The notes under the pieces: generated by a model
What the model was told of the DNA's origin: nothing
What the model saw: the letters and a program-made list of their open reading frames with translations, nothing else
Database searches by the model: none
In this document: in pieces, positions 42,533-53,700 of the stretch
Layout: every line of letters begins with the position of its first letter
Numbering within the stretch: position 1 is the first letter of the stretch
Position numbers and translations under genes: made by a program
Assembly (NCBI GenBank): GCA_947561715.1
Contig: OX387200.1
Span: 6,884,501-6,948,500, forward strand
Length of the DNA: 64,000 bases
Reading direction: 5' to 3'
Source of the DNA: Ascidia mentula
Taxonomy: Eukaryota; Chordata; Ascidiacea; Phlebobranchia; Ascidiidae

Positions 42533-43443
42533 ACGACTGCATTGGGTTTCAATTCACAATCATCAAACCACACGGGATATCTAACTTCCTCTGCTTACTT
42601 ACCTAGAAGTTTTTTTAACTTGCCACTTGAGTAACCTGAAAATTTCATATTGTTTAGTTACTAAACACTAAAACTTTAGTATATACACACAAATATAGAA
42701 GAGAATAATGATGACCCAAACGAAGACTCACAAATTTTAGTATGAGATCCCTCCAACTTTAGCATATTTTTACATGCTAATAAATGCGATTTTGTTGATA
42801 ACTATACTTGCAACATTCAAAGCAATGGCTCTGCTTTAAACGTGTTTGAACGTGTAATCGATACGTATTTCTGAAGAAGTTGTATTAAGTTTTATTTGCA
42901 TAGAAACAAACATAGCATCTGCAACAACGTAAGACACAATGTTAATTTGTAATAAAGTAAGCGTCTCATGCGCCCCATAGATTATAATGTGCGAAAAACG
43001 ATTGAGTGGTTTAATTTCTTAGCATGGTGTCTAAATAAAAAATTACATACCCAAGACAAAAAAAAGGCAAGACGGGCTAAAAATAATAATTTTTTTTGAA
43101 GTAAAAGCTGCAAAAAAAAACATGACGGTACACATAAAAAGGGAAATTGATTCTTGAAGAAAAATTCATATTCGTTTGTTTGTCTACAGTTTTGTAGAAC
43201 CTAATTGTAATTGTCATACCGCCCAGTAGTAAACCAAGCTATTCCGAAAATGCATCAAGCCCAAAATGGTGTGCTAAACTTCCCCATCCATTTACTGGTC
43301 ATAGTAAGAGGCATTGCGGCATGGAACGCAGACCAACAAAGCAAATTCCACTCGGATTCGAACAACGCAGTGCACGCGACCAGTCAACAAACATCCTTTG
43401 AGACTGTTTGTTAGTCGCCAGGATACGACTTGTTTTGCCATGT
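42533..43443. other. intergenic, nothing recognised
   Basis: AT-rich sequence between the array relic and the coiled-coil gene. The first 100 bases still resemble array spacer; beyond that no feature is seen. Confidence 0.45.
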
Positions 43444-44908
43444 TTACCTACCACTGCTGGCCTTTTTTGGAGCCTTGTGAGTTTGTACATCGTTTTTCAA
43501 TTTTTCCTTTTTTTGTTTTGTTGTTACAGTTTCGGTTGAGTTCGCGAGTTCAACTAGGCCTTTCTCGGATGTTGTGTCGTGTCCCTTGTTGTCTTTCGTT
43601 TTATTTGCTTTCGAACTGTGTTGATCCGCGACATATGTATTTTCATCCTTATTAACTTCACGACCTTCCTGCTGGCCTTTGACCATTGAATCTTTGTCTT
43701 CACTAGGCGAGCCGTCAAGTGCGCGTGACTTGTGACCTTGTTGTCGGTCTTCCACCGCTTGATGTACATCACGTTCACTCGTCGATTCATTTAACTTCAG
43801 TTTGTGCGATTCCTTTTTCTTTTCATCTTCTGCATCAACGGCTGTTTTTGAAGCGTTTTTATGTTTCTCAGAGCTGGTGTTGATGTTTGGTCCCAAATGT
43901 TCCCTTTTCACCATTCCCTGTTTGATGGCAGGCTCCATATCTATCTGCAGTTTAGCCGCCACCTGCGAATAACGTTAAAATACTTTCCAAGCTTTCAAAA
44001 ACGTTAAACAGGCGACTCAGGATTATTTATAGTATATTCCATGCTTTCAATAACAAAAATCTCGTTGTTATTATGTTTCATGTTGGTTATGATTCATGCG
44101 CTGGCTCGCGCAGACCACAGCGTGTTAACGGCAATGGCTAAACAAGTGTTACCAGGTCATTTCCCATTAACGACGTCATACCTCGCGGTGATATTTGATC
44201 GGGTTTCGCTTACGTAGCATACACTGGGTAAGTAGAACCAGGGTCTCGTTGAACTTCTCTTGCAACTCTTGATTTGCCTTCAGTAATTGTTGCAGGTGAT
44301 TCTCGTATTCGGCGATCCGAGTGCGCAGTTTTGATTCCTGAACATTTACCAAGAGAAATGACAGTGAATTCATCGGGTAAATAGCTAATTATTTATCGGC
44401 TCACTTATGAACAGCAGCGGTTAACACACACTACTTAAAACAAAACACACATAACACTTGATAAAGTAAGGAACTAACCTTGCAGTCGACCGACTCTTTT
44501 TTGTGAACTGTTCGAAGCTTTCTCTGGACTGGAGCTGAAATTGCAAGAAAAATTTGATTTAATTTTCGATTTGTTAAATGGTGTTGCCAGCTTATATACT
44601 AATGTTCTCAATAGCATTGTAAGTTATTTTCAGTTCGTGTTAAGTAATCGGATTTGGGCTTTTTACGTGAACAACTCGGCTGAACACATTATATCAAACC
44701 AAAAACTTCAGGTTAATAAATGTATAATGTTCTATGACTCACAGGGTTTGTGATGATGCCCTTTTAGTTCGACTGTATCCATTTGCACCATCACCACTAT
44801 AACAGCAAGCATACAAACTGCTGCAAGCATGGGTAAAGCAACACGAGCTGAACACAGCAGTCTATATGATGGCGGCGCTGCAGGGTTTTGCTCCACCGCA
44901 GGTTTCAT
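43444..44908 (-). CDS. type II membrane protein with coiled coil and charged lumenal tail
   Basis: Four exons join in frame (44743-44908, 44479-44534, 44182-44337, 43444-43962) to give 298 residues. The start MKPAVEQNPAAPPSYRLL gives a short cytoplasmic end before one membrane helix (LPMLAAVCMLAVIVVMV). A heptad-rich segment follows (LRTRIAEYENHLQQLLKANQ), then about 170 residues dominated by Lys, Glu, Asp, Ser and Asn with several NxS/T sites. This layout recalls Golgi type II proteins of the GOLIM4/GOLM1/GOLM2 group, but sequence similarity is too weak for me to assign it. The upstream frame is open to another Met at 45058, which would add 50 residues including a doubtful hydrophobic part; the shorter start suits a signal anchor better. 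The final GGTAGG could also be a donor, so a longer C-terminus is possible. Confidence 0.75.
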
Positions 44909-45058
44909 CTTTAACCCTAGTTTATTATATATTCCAACTGCGATTCTACCAACATACACAAACAACTTTCGCCATCCAACCACGTGTACAGCCTTCGGTA
45001 TTATCGGACACCTGTCTGGGCCTACGGCTATTTTGCAATGGAAAGAAAACATTGACAA

Positions 45059-47163
45059 AGCAGTATATCGCCTATTAACAACAACATTACCTTATGCAAT
45101 CGCTTTTTGTCCAATTGTTTAGCTTGTTTAAAGCAAAACGCTTGACAACTGCACCATAAAACTTACTTTAACGCTCCTTAGAGCATTTCACACGCAACGG
45201 AAATATCAAATATCAATTTCGAATTTTCGATAAAAAAGCCACCCTGAATACGAATGTTTGTACGGGTAGCTTAACAAACAACATATTTACGAAGTAAGTT
45301 TCTTTCAGGTGGAATAAACTGATATATGCCACAAACAGATCGGTGTATAGTTAGCTGCACCCTAAGCTTGGTCAGTCTGTCCACATATCACCAAAACTGA
45401 CTATACACTCCTCGCCACTGCACAAGAACCTGTGAAACCACAGTTAACGTCACAATTTAAAAGCTTTGTGTATTCTTTGTTGAGTAACAGAGGAAAGCTA
45501 ATGGTTACATTTGTGTTGGCCAAATACTTCTGTTGCTTAATGAAGGGCAATGAAGTCATGCGACATTATACAGCAGGCGGAAATGACAAGCAGGTGAATT
45601 AGTACTGATTGATCACAGGAACTCGTATTGTTTTGGTTTAAACCCGCTACTCAGCGACCTTGGGTATAAGGGCGTCTGGACATAAGCTACAGGAATTACA
45701 AAATCTAGTTATCGTACTTGTTTTACATAAACTAACTGTTATGCAAAACAACAGCACCTATACGAGTGCAATACTATAGCCTGTACTGATCGATCTGCCT
45801 TCTTATAACTCTGGTATACCGACAGGACGGTAGGAATGTTCCCAACTAATCCTTTAAAAAACGTCCTTTTCACAAGTACTTTCTGTGGTTGAGTGGAATA
45901 CAAATGGACAAGTCTATAAGATCCCAAAAGCTTGGGTCATTGACAGCAGCTGAAACGCGACCAGCACACCCCTTCGCAAGTGCCGGTGTTCTTTTATTAT
46001 TATTGTTCAGTGGTTTAGGGTTACTATGGTCTCTCAGGTAACGTCACAACAGATCACAACGGTCGTACTATAAAACATACATAAAAAATTACACACCATT
46101 AACATGTATACTGTACTAATAATCTTCCTGAACGCCAGTTTAGGTTGACTTACTGCGCTGCCAATATATCTCCTGACAATACCATGGTACAGTGGTTCAA
46201 CCTTATTGAAGCTGTGCATTCAGCAGCTATTTTCCAAAAGAGAAATCAAGCGGAACTGACCGCGTCAGTCAATCGCGCACTGTTTTTTTTACCTGTTTTA
46301 CAATGAAAACGGTTACCTTTTGTCTCAGTTTTGTTTCTGCCTCAAGGTCTGCTCGGCACGGTTGGCAGTAATTAAATCCGTGACATGCGCCAAAATACCG
46401 ATAGATGAGCTGAAATGAATAGCCCAATTCATGTCACCACTCGCACGGAATTCTTCATGTGAAATAGTAACAAGCTATGAACAGGCCTGTGCAAACTGTC
46501 TCGACCCTGTGTAAACGCAACTCATAGGAAAAACCCACACGTTCCGCAGTGCTTGTTTACATAGGATTCTATAACGACGGAAATTCTAACCACAATATTC
46601 AAACAGCAACATTTTATATAATCGTCATAGCGTGCTGATCCTTCCGAAATATGTTCGTTTTGCTGCAAACCCATGAAGTACTGTTCCAAGCCAATCAACT
46701 TGTCAGTATTAAAACTTATGGAAGGTCTTAACAATTAAGCTACCAGTACAAGTTAAAAGGGTCTTAACATCCAATCCTTATAAGTGTTTTTGCATTTACC
46801 AGTCGGCAAACTTACTTAGTATCAGTTTAAAATGAATGTTAAGCCTTAACCACTTTCTGTTGTTAGTCAATCTGTATTCTATGATCAATGTTTGCAAATG
46901 GCTAGGCCACACAAAAGCAATCAAAAATGGCACATATTACTGTGGATTACCCTGAAATGATTACCTGCAATAGCAAGTGTTTGCTATCTTTTATCAACTT
47001 AAACCTTAATTAACTAAACGTTTGTAGATACCATAATTGCTTTCTCGTGTGTTTTTTTTTGTACGGACATGTTTTTTGTAGTCAGTTACTTAAATGAAAA
47101 CAACTTGTCAGTTTATTTTATCGTTTCAAACAAAAAAAATTTTTGGCAATAAATCACCAAATG
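45059..47163. other. intergenic, nothing recognised
   Basis: No exon, RNA gene or repeat supported on either strand. Contains the upstream region of the coiled-coil gene and the 3' flank of the SDR gene. Confidence 0.45.
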
Positions 47164-49126
47164 TCAGGTTTTACGTTCATTATCATAACAAACAGTTTCA
47201 ACACTTCCTGGTGTTGAGGATTTCGGAATCTCACGCAACTGGGAAAGCCGTTCATCCAGATTTGTCCACCTTTCGCTTGCGCACCACAATTTATCCGCAA
47301 CTTCGGCGTCGCACATTCCTCCTGTATTCGCCACTTTTTTACAGTCGCTGCAGAGACAAATAGGCAATATTTCCACAGACAAAGTGCATGTTTTTAACCA
47401 CACCAGGATTCGAACCCAGGTTTTACTGGTCCGACCAGATTTTCTCCTTGGTACATTGGCCGGTCGCCTTTATCGATGTTGTCAATCGTAATTTTTTTTT
47501 GATTTGTTTAGACCACACCGGGATTTGAACCCAGGTTTTATTCTTGGTATATAGGTCGGGCGCTTGACCAATGCTGCCAATCACCCGCCCTTGTAAATCG
47601 TAATTGACAAAACTTACTCAAAATATTCCCCAGTTACGCCGTCAAGTGTTTTGTCGCATGAAAGATAAAATGAAGTTTGAGCCGCCTGTCGCGGAGTCCG
47701 CATCGCCAGCCATTTTATCGGTTCTACAAATAATTATGAGTCAGACTGGAAAACTTTCAAATGAACTATGTTTCTTACAAACAAAACCATACAGACTTAC
47801 TAAACAAATGAATACCAATCGAATAAAAGGGGACATTAGCATAACGGTTGATCTTAGTGTGGGCAACACCCGGATTCACACAATTGCACACAAGTCGATC
47901 ACTGAGTTCATTCCTTGCTTTTTCACTGAGGACTTTTGTAAACATGACATTGGCAAGTTTACTTTGATAATAAAGTTCTGTGAGGCGAGTGTCGCCGTTC
48001 AAATCATCCTTGTCAATATTGTCAACATCAACCTGGAAAGCAGAAAAATTTGACAGTCTTGGAATAGACCTGGTAGAAAATTTTAAAATTAACATGATAT
48101 ATTTGATGGGCACATATGATTTTTTAGGATATACTTAAATTAGTGACCTTGCAGAGACAAAAAAGTGAGAGTTACCTTGCCTTTTTCGTAAGCAGCTGAG
48201 GTAATGTTTATTACTCTGCCAGGGGATTTTCCATTGACTAACTGATTCAACATTAGATTTGTCAACAGAAAATGTCCTACAACAACAAGGGTTACAACAT
48301 GATTAATTGAAAGTATGCAAGTCTGCATCAAACTACTTTCCCTTTGGTGCTGGTTTACGTAAAACCATTTTTGATTGATAAAGTCCTAATTTATTTAGCA
48401 CCTAACACAACAGAAAACATACCTAAGTGATTGACACCAAATTGTCTTTCGAAGCCATCATCTGTAGTGGGAGATGCTTTGGGTGGTCTGGGTTTCATTA
48501 CTCCAGCATTGTTAATAAGAACATCCACATGAGGGTGTTCTAAAGAACATCAGTAAATAAAGATTTTAGCAAAGAACAACAAATTTAATTACCAAAACTA
48601 AGAAGCTGTGTATGCAGGTAACTTGCCTTGTTTAATTTCTTTTACAAATTCTGTTACTGAGTCCAAATTGGCAAGATCAATAAAGTGAATTTTTATGTTT
48701 TTGTTTTGAGTAACACCACGGACTTCAACAGCTGCAGATGCACACTTGCCCATATGTCTACATCCCATTATTACTGTAGCACCTGTAACAAAAACATTTA
48801 TGTTAATATATTAAGCTTCCGGTTGGTTAAACAAATTGTTATAAACTGGTACCCCTTCGTGCAACTTCTTTGGCTGTTTCTTTGCCAATTCCGGAACTGG
48901 CACCTGTAATTACCACTATCTTCCCATCCATCCGATCCTTACTTGGACATTTCCTTCCACCTGTGTATTCCCTGGTTAAAATAAGCTTTCATAGCTGGAA
49001 ATGTTCCACTTTAATCCTACAGTTAAATTGAATTTACCTCAAAAGAAATACTCCACCACACACAGATGCCGTGAAAGATATTGGAACTATTATCCGGTTG
49101 AAAACCGAACTATTGAAGAAACCCAT
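47164..49126 (-). CDS. short-chain dehydrogenase, retinol dehydrogenase (RDH11-14) type
   Basis: Eight exons join in frame (49038-49126, 48853-48971, 48627-48782, 48423-48539, 48176-48276, 47801-48032, 47618-47723, 47164-47347) to give 367 residues. SDRs of this group oxidise or reduce retinoids and related lipids with NADP(H), anchored in the ER by an N-terminal helix (here [15 protein letters not shown]). Cofactor motif TGASSGIG is at residues 52-59, NNAG at 131-134, the catalytic Ser in NITSAA at 187, and YYQSK (215-219) holds the catalytic Tyr and Lys. RDH-type landmarks GVNHLGHFLLT and SKLANVMFT are clear, as is a C-terminal [11 protein letters not shown] ... GEYFEDDCKK. The intron after exon 3 starts GCAAGT following AAACAAG, a GC-AG intron. 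The tail is about 40 residues longer than usual for human RDH11/12 and hydrophilic. Two tRNA-like relics lie in the last intron. Substrate cannot be read from sequence. Confidence 0.93.
47396..47490 (-). repeat. tRNA-derived relic (SINE-like), copy 1
   Basis: On the - strand it ends in a B-box-like T-arm, CTGGGTTCGAATCCTGG, and has a decayed D-arm near the other end. It lies in the last intron of the SDR gene. Confidence 0.6.
47511..47590 (-). repeat. tRNA-derived relic (SINE-like), copy 2
   Basis: Direct neighbour of copy 1 in the same orientation: A-box-like TTGGTCAAGCGCCC and B-box GGTTCAAATCCCGG. The acceptor ends do not pair fully, so it is more likely a tRNA-derived repeat or pseudogene than a working tRNA. 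Confidence 0.6.
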
Positions 49127-50795
49127 AATACGGCACCAAACAAACAACCCCAACCGGCATGACACAAGTTGAAAAAGATCACTGTCAACAACTACCAACC
49201 AAACCATGTGCAAGTGAGTACAAGGCCAACAACCACCACATCTTCAGAACGACCACTTTGCTAGAGGCATGAGTGAGAAACCGCAGTGACGCAGTCGTTG
49301 GATGCGTTTGAATTATAATTAGTAAGATTTCCTTTGAAACTCCAATATTCCATTACCTTATTGTTCTGTATGGCTTTGTTTCAGCACGGTTATACCTCTT
49401 TACTTGGGACTCACTTGCGTGTTTTTTAAATAAACGTAGTGGAGAAGTTGTTGTTTTGGGAAATTTCCCTACGTATAAGTAGAGTGCCGCAATCACATAT
49501 AAAGATAGAAACTAACAAAAAGCATCAAGGAAATTATTACAAATTGTGTCTCAGCATTTGACAAAAAAACTGTCCCAAATGTGTTAATAAAGGGGCCTTT
49601 GCAATTCGTGTTTTACCTGCAACCTTGACCAACAAAAAGGTATAGTGGTGACATGCATTGCTTATTAATCATAGTTAGGCCATAAAAACTGGTAAACGCA
49701 GTCCTAAATTCATCGTACCAAAACAAAAACCAACAATTCATTTTCCCAAACATAATAGCAACCGCGTGAAGATCAGTTATATTTTTAAAATAATACATCA
49801 GGAAATATAATTTAGTTATAGCTATAAATTAAAATATTTAATTCAACCTTGGCGCTGTGGGAGATAAAATGACAAATCAATTGAAAAAATACTATACTTT
49901 TACGTTAGGAGGGTATAACAAGCCCTTCCCGAATCGGTAACGTTTTCATTAGTTTTTCTGTTCTCGAAGAAAAACACTAGTGCAGGTTTTAAGCACGTTG
50001 GTTATTACAAACTGCTTTCTTCGCGCTTCCGGTTATCAAGTTTTAAATGCGGTCGTTATTTAATCACAACCTTTCAATTCTTTGTTAGCATTGTAAAATT
50101 TTCAAGTGCCAAAATCAAAAAAGGCATCTGCATTTTGGGAAATATTGTCACATTTTTCAATGTATATTCAAGTTTATCCAAATTTTAGAACTGCACAATT
50201 TATTATATTTAGCAACAATTAACACTAACTATTATTTTTTTTGGTGGCGAAGGTCAAAGTCCGAAGGTAAAATAAGAATCTTCAGTGAAAGTATAGTAGG
50301 TTGCCACATGGTGTCGTAGTTTCTTTTTAAATAATAAAAGTTTAACCTGGCGAAATCGCTTTCTTTGTCGATCATATGTACATGTAGCACGTTTTAAGTT
50401 GTATTTGTTTTAGTGTTGCGCAATTTGTCACAATCATTTGACAAAAACATGCTTGTGACCGAACAATAGTGCAACGTGGCATAGTTATCGTCGTCACATG
50501 AGTTTTACATGAATAACGTAATTTCTGCGATCATATAAATTGAGTTGTTGGTTCTAAAAAACATCAAAAAAACGCGAATTGTTAACGTGGTTACTTACTT
50601 GGTTATATACTATTGCGAATCTGAAAACAAAATTTTTTGAGGAATGCTAAGAACAATAGCGACACTCCAAATAAAATCTATTTCTGTCTTATATTTTTTA
50701 CAGATAATCTGCAAATAGTTTGTGTTTGTTAAGTTACTCTGTTCCATTGTTCAAGTATACAGTCCACTTTATTTGTCTTGATACTAAAATACAAC
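49127..50795. other. divergent intergenic region between SDR and reticulon
   Basis: Must contain the upstream promoters of both genes. No exon, RNA gene or clear core promoter element recognised. Confidence 0.4.
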
Positions 50796-53700
50796 ATGGA
50801 ATATGAAACAAGCCCAACTATCCGCTATGATGGCACTGGAGATGTCGCAGCAGATGATAACCATAGTGAAAAGAATGGAAGTACTGGAAGCGAAGGCAGT
50901 GAAGGATTTGTAAAAGGTAATAATATTGAATAAGTAATAATTTAATATTATAGCCTCCTTTCGATCTTGTTATCAACTTAAAATATGGACTAATACAAGC
51001 TACTTTTGGTATAAAAAGCTCTAATTTAGTTGATGTTGACATGCCAGTTATCCTTCAGTTGCTGTGTAATCTATACCCAACTATTGGAAAAGGGCTTTGA
51101 TGTTGTCATGCAGTTATCTTAACCCACCTATTGTAGTGCAATTTTTTACCACTCTTGGTTTGTAAACTTATATATTACAAGTAAAATGTGTATATTACAT
51201 TTCAGTGGAGGAAGTTCTTGAAGAGGCAGAAGACCGTGAAGTGTCTGCCCCAGAAGTTATTCCGCCTACACCTGCCCCAACTCCTGTTTCTGAAACCAAG
51301 GAAACCATTCCAACAGGTATATTTTGTTTGTCTCAATTTAAAAATGTTATCCAACAGGTATCTAATGAATTAAATTTCTCAGCATTAATTAAATATACTG
51401 TTCACAAGACAAAAAGTCATACTTTACAACTATGTTTGGTATTCTGCAGGATTTCACTAAATTTATCGTATTTATTCAACCAGATATTTTTTTACATAAA
51501 GTGATAACTAGGACTGGCCTAGATTTCTACTTAATCATCCAACCAAGATGGTTTTTTTTTACATATATACATGTACATTTTAAGTTTGGTGATTTTTTTA
51601 GTTCATTCAAAAAATATGTATTTAATTTGCCTTAAATTTTAGTTTATTTCATGATCTGTAATAGTGGCATCTTATTTCATTGAAATATGAAGACATATTT
51701 ACTAATATGCAGTTTTATTTTTTTGCTTTCTGGAATGGCAGAAATGTCTGTGATGAAACATCTTGATCCAAGAGGTAAGTTATGATTATCAGCAAGTCTT
51801 GTTTTTCAATGTTGTGGTGTCACCAGTGATTGATATTAATAATAACAGTTGATTTACTGTTAAAAACCTTGGAGTTTAGAGCAGTTTTGAGGTGCTAGAA
51901 CAGCCAAGATGAGAAATAGATACTTTATATGGCCGAAGATATAGATAGTGGCCCAACACAGCATTGCCAGTGTATGTTCAAACAAAACTTTTGCCTAAAC
52001 TAAGTAATTCTACTTGACACAACTTATCTTTGATAAGTTGATAATTTGAGATCAGTAAGATGTCTCATGCCTTATTGCCAATGTATCTTTTCTTTCCATC
52101 AAGGTGTGGCAAGTTATTTTTTAGGGATGACTCCAACGATAGTCTTTGCTGGCATTCGGCTCCGAGCAATGTGGTATGACGTAATGCATCGCTGCCAGTG
52201 CGTAATCGATTCGTGCCCGTCGCCTTACCCCGCGCCTCGCCTTCTACTTGGTGTGCGGCTGCGAGTCGAAGACACTTCGTTGAAAAATTTATAAGGGTCT
52301 GTGTGCAGCTGCTCCCTCGTTCCTAGCGTCAGCGTACGAATTTCCAAGTGTCTGTTCACGAGTTAGGGCTCGTCTTGCCTTACATTTTGGTTGTTGCCTG
52401 AAAAGTGGCTTCGCCCTCTCTATCCTGTCCGCAAGACAAGGTCTGGAAGTTGTAATTGCTAGTTCGTTGTTTCGCCTTTCACAGAACGTCCTAGTGCCTA
52501 CTTTACTTGACCAAGATGAGTTCGCTCTATTGCGGTAAGTACCATGTGTAGGTGGCAGCTGTACTGGCATTTCCGCATTTCACTTAATTCCAGGGTTGTT
52601 ACAATATTTTGCGAATTACGTATCCTGTTTAACACGATGGCCACAAAAACACGTATGTTAGCTGTTTGTTGTCTCTACCCGTGTGCTCGATCGCTGGAGC
52701 TGCACAAACGTCGTTTATTTGGTTTGTGGAATTGTGGTTCATTTTGCTGCAGTGTTTATAGCCAAGAATTTATGAAGTTGGAAAGTTTATGATGCCGAGT
52801 TGTGATGTGTTAGTTGTGATTCAAGTTTAGGCAAGTTTAGCTTGAAAACAAGTTAAGCTTTCAGCTCAAAAGCTTATAGCTGGCTTAGCGACTCCATCGA
52901 ATACCAAACTAATGAGATTTATTCCAATCCCACGGGGGTTCTGCAACTTAACTCCTTCAACAGCAAGTAGAAGTCGACTAACAGTGGCGACGCCTTTGGT
53001 GCTACCTGATTTATTGATTGCTATCGCAGACTAAAAATAACGGAATCATCATTGAAACCTCGTCAAACAAAGACATTTGTGCTGCTGGGAAACCAACGGC
53101 CCCACCATTGCGCGATTTTAATGAATCCCCTGTCGTTGCCTTGTCCCAGTGGGGCGGTCAATTGGTGTTGAATGTACTAAAATAAATTTGTGGGCTGGTC
53201 GAAAGGTGCACAATTTACATCGGTAAAATTTCGCAAACCAAATTTGGAGAGCGCGTAACATGCGACTGTTGAATTTTTGACAATTACGATCAACTATACA
53301 AATAATGCAAGATATACGAGATCATAAGCAAAAGGATCATTAAAATGCTCAAAAATTTGAAGCGTGTTATGGGAAATATAACCCTTTGTGAACACCTACG
53401 AAAACAAAATAGAGGTATTTTTTTAACTGTTGGCCAAAGCGATAAATTACCAGTAATAAAACCTACAAATACGGTTCGTGCCGAAGCGAAATGTCACGAA
53501 CGGGAAGCAGGGCCCTTGTGTAAACAATGTCGATCGACTTAACCTCCAAAAACGAACTTTGTACTTTTTCAATCAATCACATTTGTTGTGTTGTTGACGA
53601 GTCGTCTGCCACCACCATCCGCATAGATTTTCATTTCATTGTCTGTTTAGACGAGGAACCAGAGGCTAGCAACCAGCGCTTACAGGATTACTACGACCAG

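Larger units (their letters stand above)
25740..42600. repeat. tandem tRNA-Ser(GCU)/tRNA-Tyr(GUA) array
   Basis: Thirteen tRNA-Ser copies on + alternate with fourteen tRNA-Tyr copies on -, so each Ser/Tyr pair is convergent with about 300 bases between 3' ends and about 880 bases of spacer between pairs. Ser starts lie at 25975, 26948, 28304, 29771, 31132, 32495, 33857, 35220, 36580, 37943, 39301, 40657 and 41649, so the usual period is about 1,360 bases with shorter units near the ends. One unit (28304-29770) carries two Tyr genes. Every Ser copy is followed within about 10 bases by TTTT and nearly every Tyr copy likewise, as Pol III needs. The spacer contains many short open frames repeated in each unit; they are consequences of duplication, not genes. 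Confidence 0.95.

Noticed and set aside
45059-47163. Search for exons, RNA genes or a CRISPR-like array
   Set aside because: Only short random frames and no regularly spaced repeats.
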